Positions 1 through 8,766 are shown, numbered from the stretch's first letter. The stretch is 64,000 nt of DNA from an uncultured Pelagibacteraceae bacterium (GCA_902596915.1 CACJVQ010000003.1:37131-101130); one strand, 5' to 3'. The notes: a model not told the origin generated them from the letters alone. A program made the numbers and translations.

Positions 1-788
1 AAAATTTTTTTAAATCTGATAAAAAAAATAAACTTAAATTAGCTCCAAAAAAATGGAATAAAAAAAATAAAAATATTTATAGAGGGTATTTTCCAGATGA
101 TGTAAATGGCAAAGAAGGATTAGATTTAGGTGACTTAAGAGTAACAAAAAAATATTCAAAAAAAGTAAAAAATGAGTACATCGAATTTATAAATATAAAA
201 AAATCATTTAGCACAAATTCAATTTCTAAATTATCTGACTATTATGATGACATATTTAACTTAAGTGAAACTCTTTTTAAAAGTATTATTAAAATTTACA
301 ATAAGGATACCGATATATCAAAAAAAGTATTTTCAAGATTAAAAACTCTTAGCACATTACGATTTAATTATTATCCAAATCAATCACAGCCTGTTGAAAT
401 TTCTAAACAAGATGGGGTTGCTCTTGGATGTGAAACACATGTTGATAGTGGTATTTTTACAGTACTTTACCAAAACAAAAAAGGTGGTTTACAAGTACAA
501 AACCGTAAAACAAAAAAATGGCATGATGTTCCCTTTGATAAAAATGCTTTAGTAGTAAATACTGGAAGAGCACTTGAATATTTAAGTAAAGGCAAGTTTA
601 AAGCGACTAATCATAGGGTATTATGGAACAAGCAAAAAAGGCTTTCAGTTCCTTTCTTTTTTGAACCCTCATATGACTTTAAAATGAATCTTTCATTTTT
701 GAATTATAAGAAATTAAGAAATAACGGCGTCAGATATGATAAATTTCTGAATAAATCCCTTAAAAAATTCATTGAATATCAAAGATAA
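1..788 (+). CDS. 2-oxoglutarate/Fe(II)-dependent oxygenase, isopenicillin-N-synthase-like (5' partial)
   Basis: The open frame (codons starting at base 3) enters from the left edge and stops at TAA 786-788, so the N-terminus is missing. About 261 residues remain. The C-terminal half shows the iron facial triad of the isopenicillin N synthase-like family: HVD in a 'CETHVDSG' context, a distal His in 'TNHRVLW', and the 2OG-binding Arg-x-Ser in 'RLSVPFF'. Family members couple 2-oxoglutarate decarboxylation to hydroxylation or ring chemistry on small molecules. The substrate here is unknown. It lies 101 bp upstream of the monooxygenase operon on the same strand and may serve the same pathway, but the gap allows separate transcription. 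Confidence 0.85.
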   Translation, partial: NFFKSDKKNKLKLAPKKWNKKNKNIYRGYFPDDVNGKEGLDLGDLRVTKKYSKKVKNEYIEFINIKKSFSTNSISKLSDYYDDIFNLSETLFKSIIKIYNKDTDISKKVFSRLKTLSTLRFNYYPNQSQPVEISKQDGVALGCETHVDSGIFTVLYQNKKGGLQVQNRKTKKWHDVPFDKNALVVNTGRALEYLSKGKFKATNHRVLWNKQKRLSVPFFFEPSYDFKMNLSFLNYKKLRNNGVRYDKFLNKSLKKFIEYQR

Positions 789-889
789 GAATAATAATAT
801 TATTTCATAAAGCGATACATAACTCGTCGTAAAATCTTATACGAAAGTGGGATCGGTCGTCTTTAAATTAATTTTTAAAGGAGGCTTTA
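789..889 (+). promoter_or_regulatory. Leader of the monooxygenase operon with a strong Shine-Dalgarno
   Basis: This 101 bp non-coding gap is one of the longer ones in the window. It ends in a near-perfect ribosome binding site, AAAGGAGG at 877-884, five bases before the ATG at 890. Most genes here have weak or no SD, so strong initiation is suggested. The middle (about 812-860) is less AT-rich than usual, but I could not assign a known riboswitch or a convincing -35/-10 pair. Confidence 0.45.
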
Positions 890-2059
890 ATGAAGTTTGG
901 TTATTTTTGTAATACTACAAATTGGACTCACAAACCGTATCATAAATTATTAGATGAAACTAAACAGATCACTGAATATTGTGATCAAAATAGTTGGAAT
1001 TCAATTTGGTTTACAGAGCACCATTTTAACCATGAAGGAATGGAGTCCTGCACCAATCCCCTAATGTTAGGTGCAGATGCTGCGGCAAGAACAAAGAATA
1101 TAAGGATAGGTCAAGCGGCAAATGTAATAACTTTTCATAACCCAATAAGATTAGCAGAAGATATAGCTACACTTGATCAACTTTCAAAAGGAAGAGTAGA
1201 AGTTGGCGTTGCAAGAGGTGTTTATGGGAGAGAAGCAATTAATTTAAATAAAGAAGCAGATTTAAAAGATCAGGCAAAAAATTTTAGATTATTTGCTGAA
1301 ACATTAGAAATTTTGAAAAAAGCCTGGTCAGAGAAATTTTTTAATCATGATGGAGAATTTTATACTTACCCATCACCAAATTATGTTTGGCAGCACGACA
1401 TGAGCCCACCAAGTGAAGAGTTTATGAATATGGAAGATAGCACTATGAAAAAAATTAGTGTTCTTCCAAAGCCTTACCAAAATCCACACCCTCCAATACA
1501 TCAAGTTGTTGATGGTATAAGATCGATAGAGTGGGCTGCAGAAAATAATATAAATGTAATTATGTGGATACCTACAGTCAAAGCATTGAAAATAAGATTT
1601 GATGCTTACAAAAATAAAAGATCTGAAGTTACTAAAAAAAATGTTCCATTAGGTGAAGGTGTTACTCTCGTTAGAGATATGTTTGTAGCTGACACCATGG
1701 AGGAGGCCAAAGAAAAAGCGGGCCAACATATGGTAAATTACATGAAATGGGTTTGTCATTGGAGAGGTCTTGGTAATCACATGGATCCTGGTGAAGAGCT
1801 TCCAGAGACAAAGGGTAAATTAGATCTTCTTAATTATGAATTTTTACATAAGAGAAATATGTTATTTGGTACCCCTGAATATGTAACAGATAAAATTAAA
1901 GAACTTCAATCAGAGCTTAATCTTCAAAATCTTCAAGTCTGGTCTAACTTTCCTGGTGTGAAACATGAAGATTGCATGAAAAGTATTAAATTATTCACTG
2001 AAAAAGTAATGCCTAACTTTAAAGATGATCTAGATACTGAAGTTAAAAAAGTATCGTGA
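890..2059 (+). CDS. Luciferase-like (LLM class) flavin-dependent monooxygenase
   Basis: This 389-residue protein has the bacterial-luciferase TIM-barrel pattern: an N-terminal 'KFGYF' strand, 'WFTEHHF' near residue 40, 'IRIGQAANVI..HNPIRLAEDIATLDQLSKGRVEVGVARG' type core motifs (given here in part), and a late 'FGTPEYV' segment. LLM enzymes use reduced FMN and O2 to oxygenate carbonyl, sulfonate, amine or heterocyclic substrates. No flavin reductase lies nearby, so FMNH2 would be supplied in trans. It is the first gene of an operon whose next gene overlaps its stop by 4 bp. The substrate is not deducible; SsuD-like desulfonation and N-heterocycle ring opening are two possibilities for the family. 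Confidence 0.85.
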   Translation: MKFGYFCNTTNWTHKPYHKLLDETKQITEYCDQNSWNSIWFTEHHFNHEGMESCTNPLMLGADAAARTKNIRIGQAANVITFHNPIRLAEDIATLDQLSKGRVEVGVARGVYGREAINLNKEADLKDQAKNFRLFAETLEILKKAWSEKFFNHDGEFYTYPSPNYVWQHDMSPPSEEFMNMEDSTMKKISVLPKPYQNPHPPIHQVVDGIRSIEWAAENNINVIMWIPTVKALKIRFDAYKNKRSEVTKKNVPLGEGVTLVRDMFVADTMEEAKEKAGQHMVNYMKWVCHWRGLGNHMDPGEELPETKGKLDLLNYEFLHKRNMLFGTPEYVTDKIKELQSELNLQNLQVWSNFPGVKHEDCMKSIKLFTEKVMPNFKDDLDTEVKKVS

Positions 2060-3756
2060 TTAAGACCAAGAATACCTTGACCGGAGGTCAAGCGGCAGTG
2101 AAATCTCTAAAAAAAGAAAAAGTTAAACATGTCTTTGGCTTAATTGGTTCAGCTACAATGGAGATGTTTGATGCGTTGTATCATGAAAAAAAAATTAAAT
2201 TTATAGGTGTAAGAGATGAAAGAACAGGCACACATATGGCTGATGGCTATGCAAGAGCTTCTAATCAACCTGGTGTTATTATAGCTGGACAAAACGGTCC
2301 AGGAGCAACTAATCTAGTTACAGGCATAGCGCAAGCAAAAGCAGCATTTTCTCCTGTGGTATCTATTGCAGGTTTATATTCTACTAAAGATAAAATGGAA
2401 GATGCCTTTCAAGGACTTGACCAACAATCACTTTTTAATCCTATAACAAAAAAAACTTGGACTGTAAAAAAGGCAAGCCATATTCCAGCTGCATTTAGTG
2501 ATGCTTTTAATCTTGCGATGTCACCGCGTAGAGGACCAGTTTGTATTAACCTTCCTAGAAACGTTCTCTCTGATACTTCAAAATTTAATATTAATGAAAA
2601 TAAAAAATCTTATAAAAATGAAAGTGTCTTAAAAAGTAAGAAGAATTTAATTGATAAAACTATAAAACTTATTCTCAACTCAAAAAAAACAGTAATTGTT
2701 GCTGGAGGAGGTATAAAATACAATTCAAAATTTAAGTCTGTAACAAAACTTGCTGAATTTTTAAATATTCCAATTGTAACTGCAGCAGGACATGGAGATG
2801 CAATTCCCTTCGATCATAAGTTAAATGCTGGACAAATGGGACCTAGAGGAAATATTGTTGCGTCAAGATTAGTCAAAGAAGCAGATCTTATTATTGCAAT
2901 TGGTACAAGACTTGGCTTTAATTCTACTTTCTATTCATATGACAACATAAATAAAAATGCGAAAATTGTACAAATTGAATTAGAAAAAAAAATGATAGGA
3001 AGATACTTCCCAGTTAATATAGGTATTCATGGAGATGCTGCACTTGTAACAGATCAAATTTTAGCTGAATTAAGAAGACAAAAGAAAATTTTAAATTACA
3101 AAGAATGGACAAAGAACTTTTTATTTGAGAGATCAAAATTTCTTAAAGATAGAGATAATATAAAGTCAAAAAATTTTCCAATCCAGCCAAATGGTCTATT
3201 TAAAGAACTAAGAAAAGTACTACCGAAAAATACAGCAATAACACTTGATGCTGGTACTCTTTGCCTTCAAGCAACTGATGCCTTAGAATATTACAACCCC
3301 CCTGCACTTTTCACTCCCCTTGATTTTGGTTTAGTGGGCTTCTCTTTTGCATGTGGCTTAGGCATAAAGGTTGCAAAACCTAATAAAACTGTTGTTAGTT
3401 TAATGGGTGATGGTGGATTTGGAATGACTATTTCTGAATTAAGTACAGCTGTAGAGCATGGCTTAAACACAATTACAATTGTAATGAATAATAAGAGTTG
3501 GGGGGCAGAAAAAGCTTATCAAAAAGATTTTTATGGTGAAAGATATTTAGGAGCTGATATTCAAAGTCCTCCTTTTGATGAAGTTGCTAAACTATATGGT
3601 GCTAAAGGAATTAAAGTTAAAAAACTATCAGAAGTAAATGAGGCTGTAAAAAGTGCATTAAAAGTAAATAAACCAGTTGTTATAGATGTTGATGTAGATC
3701 CAAAAGCGTTATACAGTTTTAGAAGAGATAGCTTTACACATAGAATTAAAAAATGA
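2056..3756 (+). CDS. Thiamine-diphosphate-dependent enzyme, sulfoacetaldehyde acetyltransferase (Xsc)-like
   Basis: The protein has 566 residues and the three-domain acetolactate-synthase fold. It starts at GTG 2056, overlapping the upstream stop (GTGA). The catalytic Glu that activates ThDP is E55 in 'RDERTG'. The ThDP/Mg motif is GDG at residues 451-453 followed by NN at 478-479. The segment 'SWGAEKAYQKDFYGERY' just after NN, and 'GQNGPG' near residue 77, resemble Xsc more than IlvB as I recall those families. Xsc converts sulfoacetaldehyde and phosphate to sulfite and acetyl phosphate, but no pta or sulfonate transporter gene is present, so the true substrate may be another 2-oxo acid or aldehyde. 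It is translationally coupled to both neighbours. Confidence 0.75.
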   Translation: MIKTKNTLTGGQAAVKSLKKEKVKHVFGLIGSATMEMFDALYHEKKIKFIGVRDERTGTHMADGYARASNQPGVIIAGQNGPGATNLVTGIAQAKAAFSPVVSIAGLYSTKDKMEDAFQGLDQQSLFNPITKKTWTVKKASHIPAAFSDAFNLAMSPRRGPVCINLPRNVLSDTSKFNINENKKSYKNESVLKSKKNLIDKTIKLILNSKKTVIVAGGGIKYNSKFKSVTKLAEFLNIPIVTAAGHGDAIPFDHKLNAGQMGPRGNIVASRLVKEADLIIAIGTRLGFNSTFYSYDNINKNAKIVQIELEKKMIGRYFPVNIGIHGDAALVTDQILAELRRQKKILNYKEWTKNFLFERSKFLKDRDNIKSKNFPIQPNGLFKELRKVLPKNTAITLDAGTLCLQATDALEYYNPPALFTPLDFGLVGFSFACGLGIKVAKPNKTVVSLMGDGGFGMTISELSTAVEHGLNTITIVMNNKSWGAEKAYQKDFYGERYLGADIQSPPFDEVAKLYGAKGIKVKKLSEVNEAVKSALKVNKPVVIDVDVDPKALYSFRRDSFTHRIKK

Positions 3757-4340
3757 AATTAGAATTACGTAAGTTTACTAAATTTGTAGATAAGACTTTT
3801 GTTGAAGGTGGAAAGGAAGCTAAAGATCCTGTTTTGATGGTTTCTGTTGCTGCAGTTTTTAAAAATCCTTGGGACGGAAAAGGTTTTGTAGAAGACTTGA
3901 AACCCATTATTTTAGATCTAGCTCCTAAACTTGGAGATTTACTAGTTCCTGAACTTATAAAAGAAATAGGCTCTCCTGATAAAATATTAGCTTACGGGAA
4001 AGCAGGTGTGGTTGGACTTAAAGGAGAAATAGAGCATGCATCAGCATTTATTCATACATTAAGATTTGGTAATAAGTTCAGAGATGCTGTTGGAGGAACT
4101 TCTTATTTAAGTTTTACAAATACAAGAGGTCCAGCTGGATCAAAAATTTCTATTCCCATGATGCACAAAACCGACTCTGGTTTAAGACCATATTATCTTA
4201 CACATGAGTTTACAATTCACGACGCTCCATTTGATGATGAAATTGTTATTGCAATTGGTGGTGCTTCGACAGGTAGAGCTCATGCAAGAACAGGTGATAG
4301 GTACCAAGATATGAAGGAGATGGGCATTGAACCAAAATAA
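3753..4340 (+). CDS. DUF1185 / 'amino acid synthesis' family protein
   Basis: This 195-residue protein has a Gly-rich C-terminus ('IGGASTGRAHARTGDRYQD') and 'YGKAGVVGLKGEIEHASAFIHT' type core (given in part), matching the DUF1185/PF06684 family. That family has a chorismate-mutase-like fold and no demonstrated reaction; an amino-acid-metabolism role has been proposed from structure. The start overlaps the ThDP enzyme stop by 4 bp (ATGA), so the two are probably translationally coupled. Conserved His residues, an Arg-rich tail and its place between the ThDP enzyme and the hydrolase suggest a catalytic or binding role in the same unknown pathway. There is no signal peptide and no membrane segment. 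Confidence 0.75.
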   Translation: MKLELRKFTKFVDKTFVEGGKEAKDPVLMVSVAAVFKNPWDGKGFVEDLKPIILDLAPKLGDLLVPELIKEIGSPDKILAYGKAGVVGLKGEIEHASAFIHTLRFGNKFRDAVGGTSYLSFTNTRGPAGSKISIPMMHKTDSGLRPYYLTHEFTIHDAPFDDEIVIAIGGASTGRAHARTGDRYQDMKEMGIEPK

Positions 4341-4342
4341 TA

Positions 4343-5116
4343 ATGATCAATGCAACAGACTCTAAAGGTACATTCTATAAACTAAACCAAAAAGAAGGAG
4401 TTCCAATAGTATTTATTCATGGTGTAGGCCTTGATCATAATATATGGGATCCACAAATTAATGAATTTGATAATACAGTTTTAATTTATGATATCCTTGG
4501 ACACGGCAGAACTCCTTTAAATAAAGAAAAAATAAGTTTTGATGATTTTTCAGATCAAATTATCGATCTTATTGATGAATTAAAATTTGATAAAATTCAC
4601 CTTGTTGGATTTTCAATAGGCTCATTGATTGCAAGAAACTTTGCAACTAGATTTAGTGATAGATTGAAATCTCTAACATTGTTGTGCTCAATATTTAATA
4701 GATCTGATAATGAACAGAAGATAGTAAATGAAAGGTTTGAACAAACAAAAAAAGATAAAAAACTGACTAAAGATGCAATCAAAAGATGGTTTAATAAGGA
4801 TTTTATTGAGAAAAATCCTCTAATTTCAGATAAAATTTTCTCAATTCTTAACAATAATAATATGGATAACTTTATTAAAGTTTACTCATTGTTTGTTAAT
4901 CACAAAGATAACGAAAAATTTGAAAATATTAATATTAAAACACTTGTGATGACTGGAGAAGGTGATGTCGGCTCAACTCCAGAAATGTCTGATAATCTGA
5001 GTAAAAAAATTAAAAACTCTGAAGTAAAAATAATACCTGTAGGCAAACATCTATGTAGTATTGAATGCCCATATGATGTAAATAAAGCAATTAAAGATCA
5101 TATACAAAATGCCTGA
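4343..5116 (+). CDS. Alpha/beta-fold hydrolase (RutD / enol-lactonase-like)
   Basis: This 257-residue single-domain hydrolase has the oxyanion 'FIHGVGLDHNIWD' motif near the N-terminus, nucleophile Ser91 in the elbow 'GFSIGS', a probable acid in 'GEGDVGSTPE', and His in 'VGKHLCSIE' near the C-terminus. The architecture and length resemble 3-oxoadipate enol-lactonase, RutD and BioH-like carboxylesterases. It is 2 bp downstream of the DUF1185 gene, and its 3' end overlaps the aldehyde dehydrogenase by 8 bp, so it is clearly part of the operon. The inferred role is hydrolysis of an ester, lactone, thioester or carbamate intermediate made by the monooxygenase. Confidence 0.85.
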   Translation: MINATDSKGTFYKLNQKEGVPIVFIHGVGLDHNIWDPQINEFDNTVLIYDILGHGRTPLNKEKISFDDFSDQIIDLIDELKFDKIHLVGFSIGSLIARNFATRFSDRLKSLTLLCSIFNRSDNEQKIVNERFEQTKKDKKLTKDAIKRWFNKDFIEKNPLISDKIFSILNNNNMDNFIKVYSLFVNHKDNEKFENINIKTLVMTGEGDVGSTPEMSDNLSKKIKNSEVKIIPVGKHLCSIECPYDVNKAIKDHIQNA

Positions 5117-6590
5117 ATTAAAAAAATATAAAATGTTCATAGGAGGAGAATGGGTTGACTCTGATACAAAGAAAACTTTTAAAACTTTAAATCCAGAGGA
5201 TAATAAACCATGGGCAGTTGTTCCTGAGGCAAGTGCTTCTGATGTAGATAAAGCAGTTCAAGCAGCTCAAAAAGCCTTTGAAGGAGATTGGCCTAAAGTT
5301 TTACCTCGAGAAAGAGCAAAGTTCTTAAGAGCTATTGGAAATAAGCTTAGAGATAACGCAGAATTACTTGGAAAAATTGAAACTATAGATACTGGAAAAC
5401 TTTATAGAGAAACAAATAAACAGGCAAATTATATTGCTGAGTACTATGATTATTATGCAGGTATGGCAGACAAGGTTGAAGGCACAGTTCTACCAATAGA
5501 TAAACCAAATATTCAAGCTATAACTTCAAGAATACCTATTGGTGTTATTGCTGCAATTGTACCTTGGAATTCTCAAATGTTTTTAACAGCAACAAAACTT
5601 GCACCTGCTTTAGCAATGGGAAACACTGTGGTTATTAAGTCCTCTGAACTTGCGCCAGCAGTAATGTTTGAATTTGCAAAATTGATAGAGGAAACAGGTA
5701 TTCCTAAAGGAGTAGTAAATGTTATTACTGGTTTTGGAGACCCATGTGGAAAAGCTTTAACTACACATAATTTAGTTGAAAAAGTTGCTTTTACAGGAGG
5801 ACCCGAAACTGCAAGACATATTATTAGAAATTCTGCAGAAAATTTATCAGAAGTAAGCTTAGAGCTTGGAGGAAAAAGTCCTGTTGCAGTTTTTGATGAT
5901 GCTCATCAAGAAAATGCTATTAATGGAATTACTGCAGGAATATTTGGAGCTAGCGGACAGAGTTGTATTGCTGGTTCGAGGCTATATCTTCAAAAAGGAA
6001 TTTATGATGAGTTCCTTGATAAACTCACAAAAAGAGCTGAAAAAATAAAAATTGGTGCTCCCATGGATCCAGACACAGAAATGGGACCTTTGAGTAATTA
6101 CAAACAGTTAGAAATTATTGAAAAAAATATAAAAAAAACCACTGAACAGGGTGGAAAAATAAAATGTGGTGGTGAAAGACATCCATTTTCAAATGAGGGA
6201 TACTACTTTCCTCCAACAATAATTGAATGTGATAATCATAATCTTCCAACTGCAGAAAATGAGCTTTTTGGACCAGTTTTATCAGTTATGAAATTTGATA
6301 CAGAAAAAGAGGTAATAGAGAAAATGAACGATAATCAATACGGATTATCTTCTGGAGTTTATACTAGTGACTTCTCGAGAGGTCTAAGAGTTTCTAATGC
6401 AATAAGAGCAGGTATAACGTTTGTAAATACTTATCGATTGATTTCTCCTTCAGCACCTTTTGGTGGAATTAAAGATAGTGGATATGGAAAGGAAGCGGGA
6501 ATGGACTCAATAAAGGATTATACTAGAGTTAAAACAACTTGGTATTACACATCTGATGAACCAACTTTAGATCCTTTCTCTATAAGATAA
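5109..6590 (+). CDS. NAD(P)-dependent aldehyde dehydrogenase
   Basis: The 493-residue protein has the full ALDH superfamily signature set: oxyanion Asn154 in 'PWNS', general base Glu252 in 'LELGGKSP', nucleophile Cys286 in 'GQSCIAGSR', and a C-terminal 'PFGGIKDSGYGKEAG' segment. It oxidises an aldehyde to its acid. The sequence looks most like the betaine-aldehyde/aminobutyraldehyde/hydroxymuconic-semialdehyde branch, but the substrate cannot be fixed. The ATG at 5109 overlaps the upstream hydrolase, and there is a GGAGGAG-like stretch inside the early codons. It is the last enzyme of the operon before the permease. Confidence 0.9.
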   Translation: MPELKKYKMFIGGEWVDSDTKKTFKTLNPEDNKPWAVVPEASASDVDKAVQAAQKAFEGDWPKVLPRERAKFLRAIGNKLRDNAELLGKIETIDTGKLYRETNKQANYIAEYYDYYAGMADKVEGTVLPIDKPNIQAITSRIPIGVIAAIVPWNSQMFLTATKLAPALAMGNTVVIKSSELAPAVMFEFAKLIEETGIPKGVVNVITGFGDPCGKALTTHNLVEKVAFTGGPETARHIIRNSAENLSEVSLELGGKSPVAVFDDAHQENAINGITAGIFGASGQSCIAGSRLYLQKGIYDEFLDKLTKRAEKIKIGAPMDPDTEMGPLSNYKQLEIIEKNIKKTTEQGGKIKCGGERHPFSNEGYYFPPTIIECDNHNLPTAENELFGPVLSVMKFDTEKEVIEKMNDNQYGLSSGVYTSDFSRGLRVSNAIRAGITFVNTYRLISPSAPFGGIKDSGYGKEAGMDSIKDYTRVKTTWYYTSDEPTLDPFSIR

Positions 6591-6593
6591 TTT

Positions 6594-7451
6594 TTGGCTG
6601 CAAAACATACTTTACTTATTTTATTTGTTGTATTTTTATTAGGAAGTGCATATCCAACTGGCAAGCTTGGATTAAACGACACTATTCCACCAATTCTTTT
6701 TGGCTCATTAAGAATGGCTGTTGTTTTTATTTGTTTAATTCCATTTTTTAAAATTCAAAGAATAGATAAAAAATATATTGTTCCTTTAATTGGGTTTTCA
6801 TTATGTTTTGGTGTTGCAGTAAATATGTTTTTATATTTGTCAATAAATGCATCAAGTATACTTGCACCAATTACAATAGGAGCTCAACTTTCAATTCCCT
6901 TTGGGATTATATTAAGCTCAATATTTTTAAATGAAAAAATAAGTTATAAAAAATGGATTTTAATTATGATATCTTTTTTTGGTATTGTAATACTTGCATT
7001 TGATCCAAAAGTAGTTGAGGAAATAATAGGATCACTTCTTATTTGTGGTATGGCTTTTTTCTACGGACTATCCCAAGTATTTTCGAGATATTTAAAAGAA
7101 TTAGATGTTAAATTTACAAATACTATAATGAGCTTTACAGGGTTTGTAATTTTAATAATATTATCTGCAATATTTGAGGGTAATACTTTCCAAACAATAA
7201 AAAATATTAGTTTAGGGAGTTGGTTTACAGTTTTATATGCTGGAGCAATTATTTCTTTACTCGGACACTTAATGATGTTCTATCTTTATAAATTTTATCC
7301 TCTAGATATGGTATTACCATTCTATGCTTTGTTCCCTGTATTTGGCTTAATCCTCACTTTTTTTATTTTTGGAGAGATTCCATCTTTAATAACTGTAATA
7401 GGAGGAATAATTGTCATAACTTCTGTGTTTTTTGCTCAAAAAATGAGATAA
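6594..7451 (+). CDS. EamA/DMT-family transporter
   Basis: This 285-residue, roughly ten-helix membrane protein has two EamA repeats. Signs are 'LGSAYPTGKLGL' in helix 1, 'FFGIVILAFDP' ending the first repeat, and a second half with 'FYGLSQVFSRYL' and 'IIVITSVFFAQ'. The start appears to be TTG at 6594, three bases after the upstream stop; no ATG lies near the beginning of the first helix. The family exports or imports metabolites and amino acids. As the last gene of the monooxygenase operon it may move a substrate or product of that pathway. A weak palindrome overlaps its stop but has no T tract. Confidence 0.85.
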   Translation: MAAKHTLLILFVVFLLGSAYPTGKLGLNDTIPPILFGSLRMAVVFICLIPFFKIQRIDKKYIVPLIGFSLCFGVAVNMFLYLSINASSILAPITIGAQLSIPFGIILSSIFLNEKISYKKWILIMISFFGIVILAFDPKVVEEIIGSLLICGMAFFYGLSQVFSRYLKELDVKFTNTIMSFTGFVILIILSAIFEGNTFQTIKNISLGSWFTVLYAGAIISLLGHLMMFYLYKFYPLDMVLPFYALFPVFGLILTFFIFGEIPSLITVIGGIIVITSVFFAQKMR

Positions 7452-7460
7452 TTTTCTCAT

Positions 7461-7488
7461 TGAAAATTAAAACTAATAGGATTTAATT
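7461..7488 (+). promoter_or_regulatory. Candidate sigma-70 promoter for the binding-protein gene
   Basis: TTGAAA (7461-7466) is followed after 16 bp by TTTAAT (7483-7488), each matching five of six consensus positions. The ribosome site AGAGGGA (7514-7520) and the ATG at 7525 follow. AT-rich background makes chance matches common. Confidence 0.4.
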
Positions 7489-7524
7489 TTAATTATATAA
7501 ATTGTTAACAATTAGAGGGAATAT

Positions 7525-8715
7525 ATGAAAAAACTAGTATTAGCGATGTTCGTATTTGTTTCTTGCTTTGCATCTAAAGCATATTCAGATGGACATGGCA
7601 TAAAAATGGGTATTATTTTAGGATTTACAGGTCCTATTGAGTCCCTAACTCCAGCTATGGCCGCATCTGCAGAGCTTGCATTTAAAGAGGCTTCAGACTC
7701 TGGATCATTACTTGGAGGAAAGAAAATTTCTGTTGAAAGAGCAGACTCAACATGTGTTGACTCAGCAGCTGCAACAGCTGCCGCTGAAGGTTTAATATCT
7801 GGCGGTGTAGTAGCAATTATGGGTGCTGATTGTTCTGGTGTTACTGGAGCAATAGCAACTAATGTTGCTGTTCCGAATGGTGTTGTTATGATTTCACCAT
7901 CAGCTACTTCTCCAGGATTAACTGATCTTAAAGATAACGGATACTTCTTTAGAACAGCTCCATCTGACGCAAGAGGTGGTCAAGTATTAGCAGATATTAC
8001 TAAAGACAGAAAAGTAAAAAGTATTGCAGTAACACATACAAATAATGATTATGGTAAAGGTTTAGCAGATGTATATGTTGCAGCTGTTAAAGCTCACGGA
8101 ATAAACGTAACTGTTGTTACAGCTCACGAAGAAGGTAAAGGTGATTATGGTGCTGAAGTTGCTACATTAGCAGCAGCAGGTGGCGATGCTTTAGCTGTGT
8201 TAGGTTACTTAGACCAAGCTGGTGGAAGTATCATTGATGGTTCATTAGACTCAGGTGCGTTTGACGTATTTGTTTTATCAGATGGAATGATTGGTGACTC
8301 TTTAACTGACAGATTTGGAAATGATCTTAACAAATCATTTGGATCTTTGCCAGGATCAATGGGTAAAGGTGCTACAATATTTAAAGGTGTAGCTGGTGGA
8401 GCAGGAATTGATTCATCTGGACCTTATACTTCAGAGTCTTATGATGCTGCAGCTTTGATTGTACTTGCAATGCAAGCTGGTGGAAAAGCTGATAGAGCTA
8501 CTGTTCAAGCAAATGTAATGTCTGTTGCAAATGCTCCAGGAGAAAAAATTTATCCAGGAGAATTGAAAAAAGCATTAGATTTACTTGCTAGTGGTAAAGC
8601 AGTTAACTATGAGGGAGCATCTAGTGTTGAATTAACTGATGTAGGGGAAGCATCAGGTGCCTTTATTGAAAAAGAAATTAAAGGTGGAAAATTCAAAGAT
8701 AAAAAACAAAGATAA
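7525..8715 (+). CDS. ABC transporter substrate-binding protein, branched-chain amino acid (LivK) type
   Basis: This 396-residue periplasmic binding protein has a signal peptide (Lys-Lys start, hydrophobic core, cleavage near 'KAYSDG'). Type I periplasmic fold motifs follow, such as 'GIILGFTGPIE', 'IMGADCSGVTGAIA' and 'VTHTNNDYGKGLAD'. The family binds amino acids, amides, urea or aromatic acids. It has its own candidate promoter and a strong terminator, typical of a highly expressed binding protein. Its permease and ATPase genes are probably the - strand set at 9381-13239, which converges on it. Proximity to the monooxygenase operon suggests it could capture that pathway's substrate. Confidence 0.9.
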   Translation: MKKLVLAMFVFVSCFASKAYSDGHGIKMGIILGFTGPIESLTPAMAASAELAFKEASDSGSLLGGKKISVERADSTCVDSAAATAAAEGLISGGVVAIMGADCSGVTGAIATNVAVPNGVVMISPSATSPGLTDLKDNGYFFRTAPSDARGGQVLADITKDRKVKSIAVTHTNNDYGKGLADVYVAAVKAHGINVTVVTAHEEGKGDYGAEVATLAAAGGDALAVLGYLDQAGGSIIDGSLDSGAFDVFVLSDGMIGDSLTDRFGNDLNKSFGSLPGSMGKGATIFKGVAGGAGIDSSGPYTSESYDAAALIVLAMQAGGKADRATVQANVMSVANAPGEKIYPGELKKALDLLASGKAVNYEGASSVELTDVGEASGAFIEKEIKGGKFKDKKQR

Positions 8716-8729
8716 AATTTGTTAAGCTA

Positions 8730-8766
8730 AACCTCAGCGGTCAGATTTAGCCGCTGAGGTTTTTTA
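8730..8766 (+). terminator. Rho-independent terminator
   Basis: A perfect 11-bp stem (AACCTCAGCGG 8730-8740, CCGCTGAGGTT 8751-8761) with a 10-nt loop runs into a T tract. It ends the + strand binding-protein transcript. The opposite side lacks a comparable T run, so it works best in the + direction. Confidence 0.93.

Noticed and set aside
789..889. Possible riboswitch in the leader of the monooxygenase operon
   Set aside because: Only short 4-bp pairings were found and no known aptamer consensus (glycine, SAM, purine or TPP types) fits.
7443..7462. Palindrome at the EamA stop (AATGAGA / TCTCATT)
   Set aside because: Six to seven bp, AT-rich, no following T tract; not convincing as a terminator.
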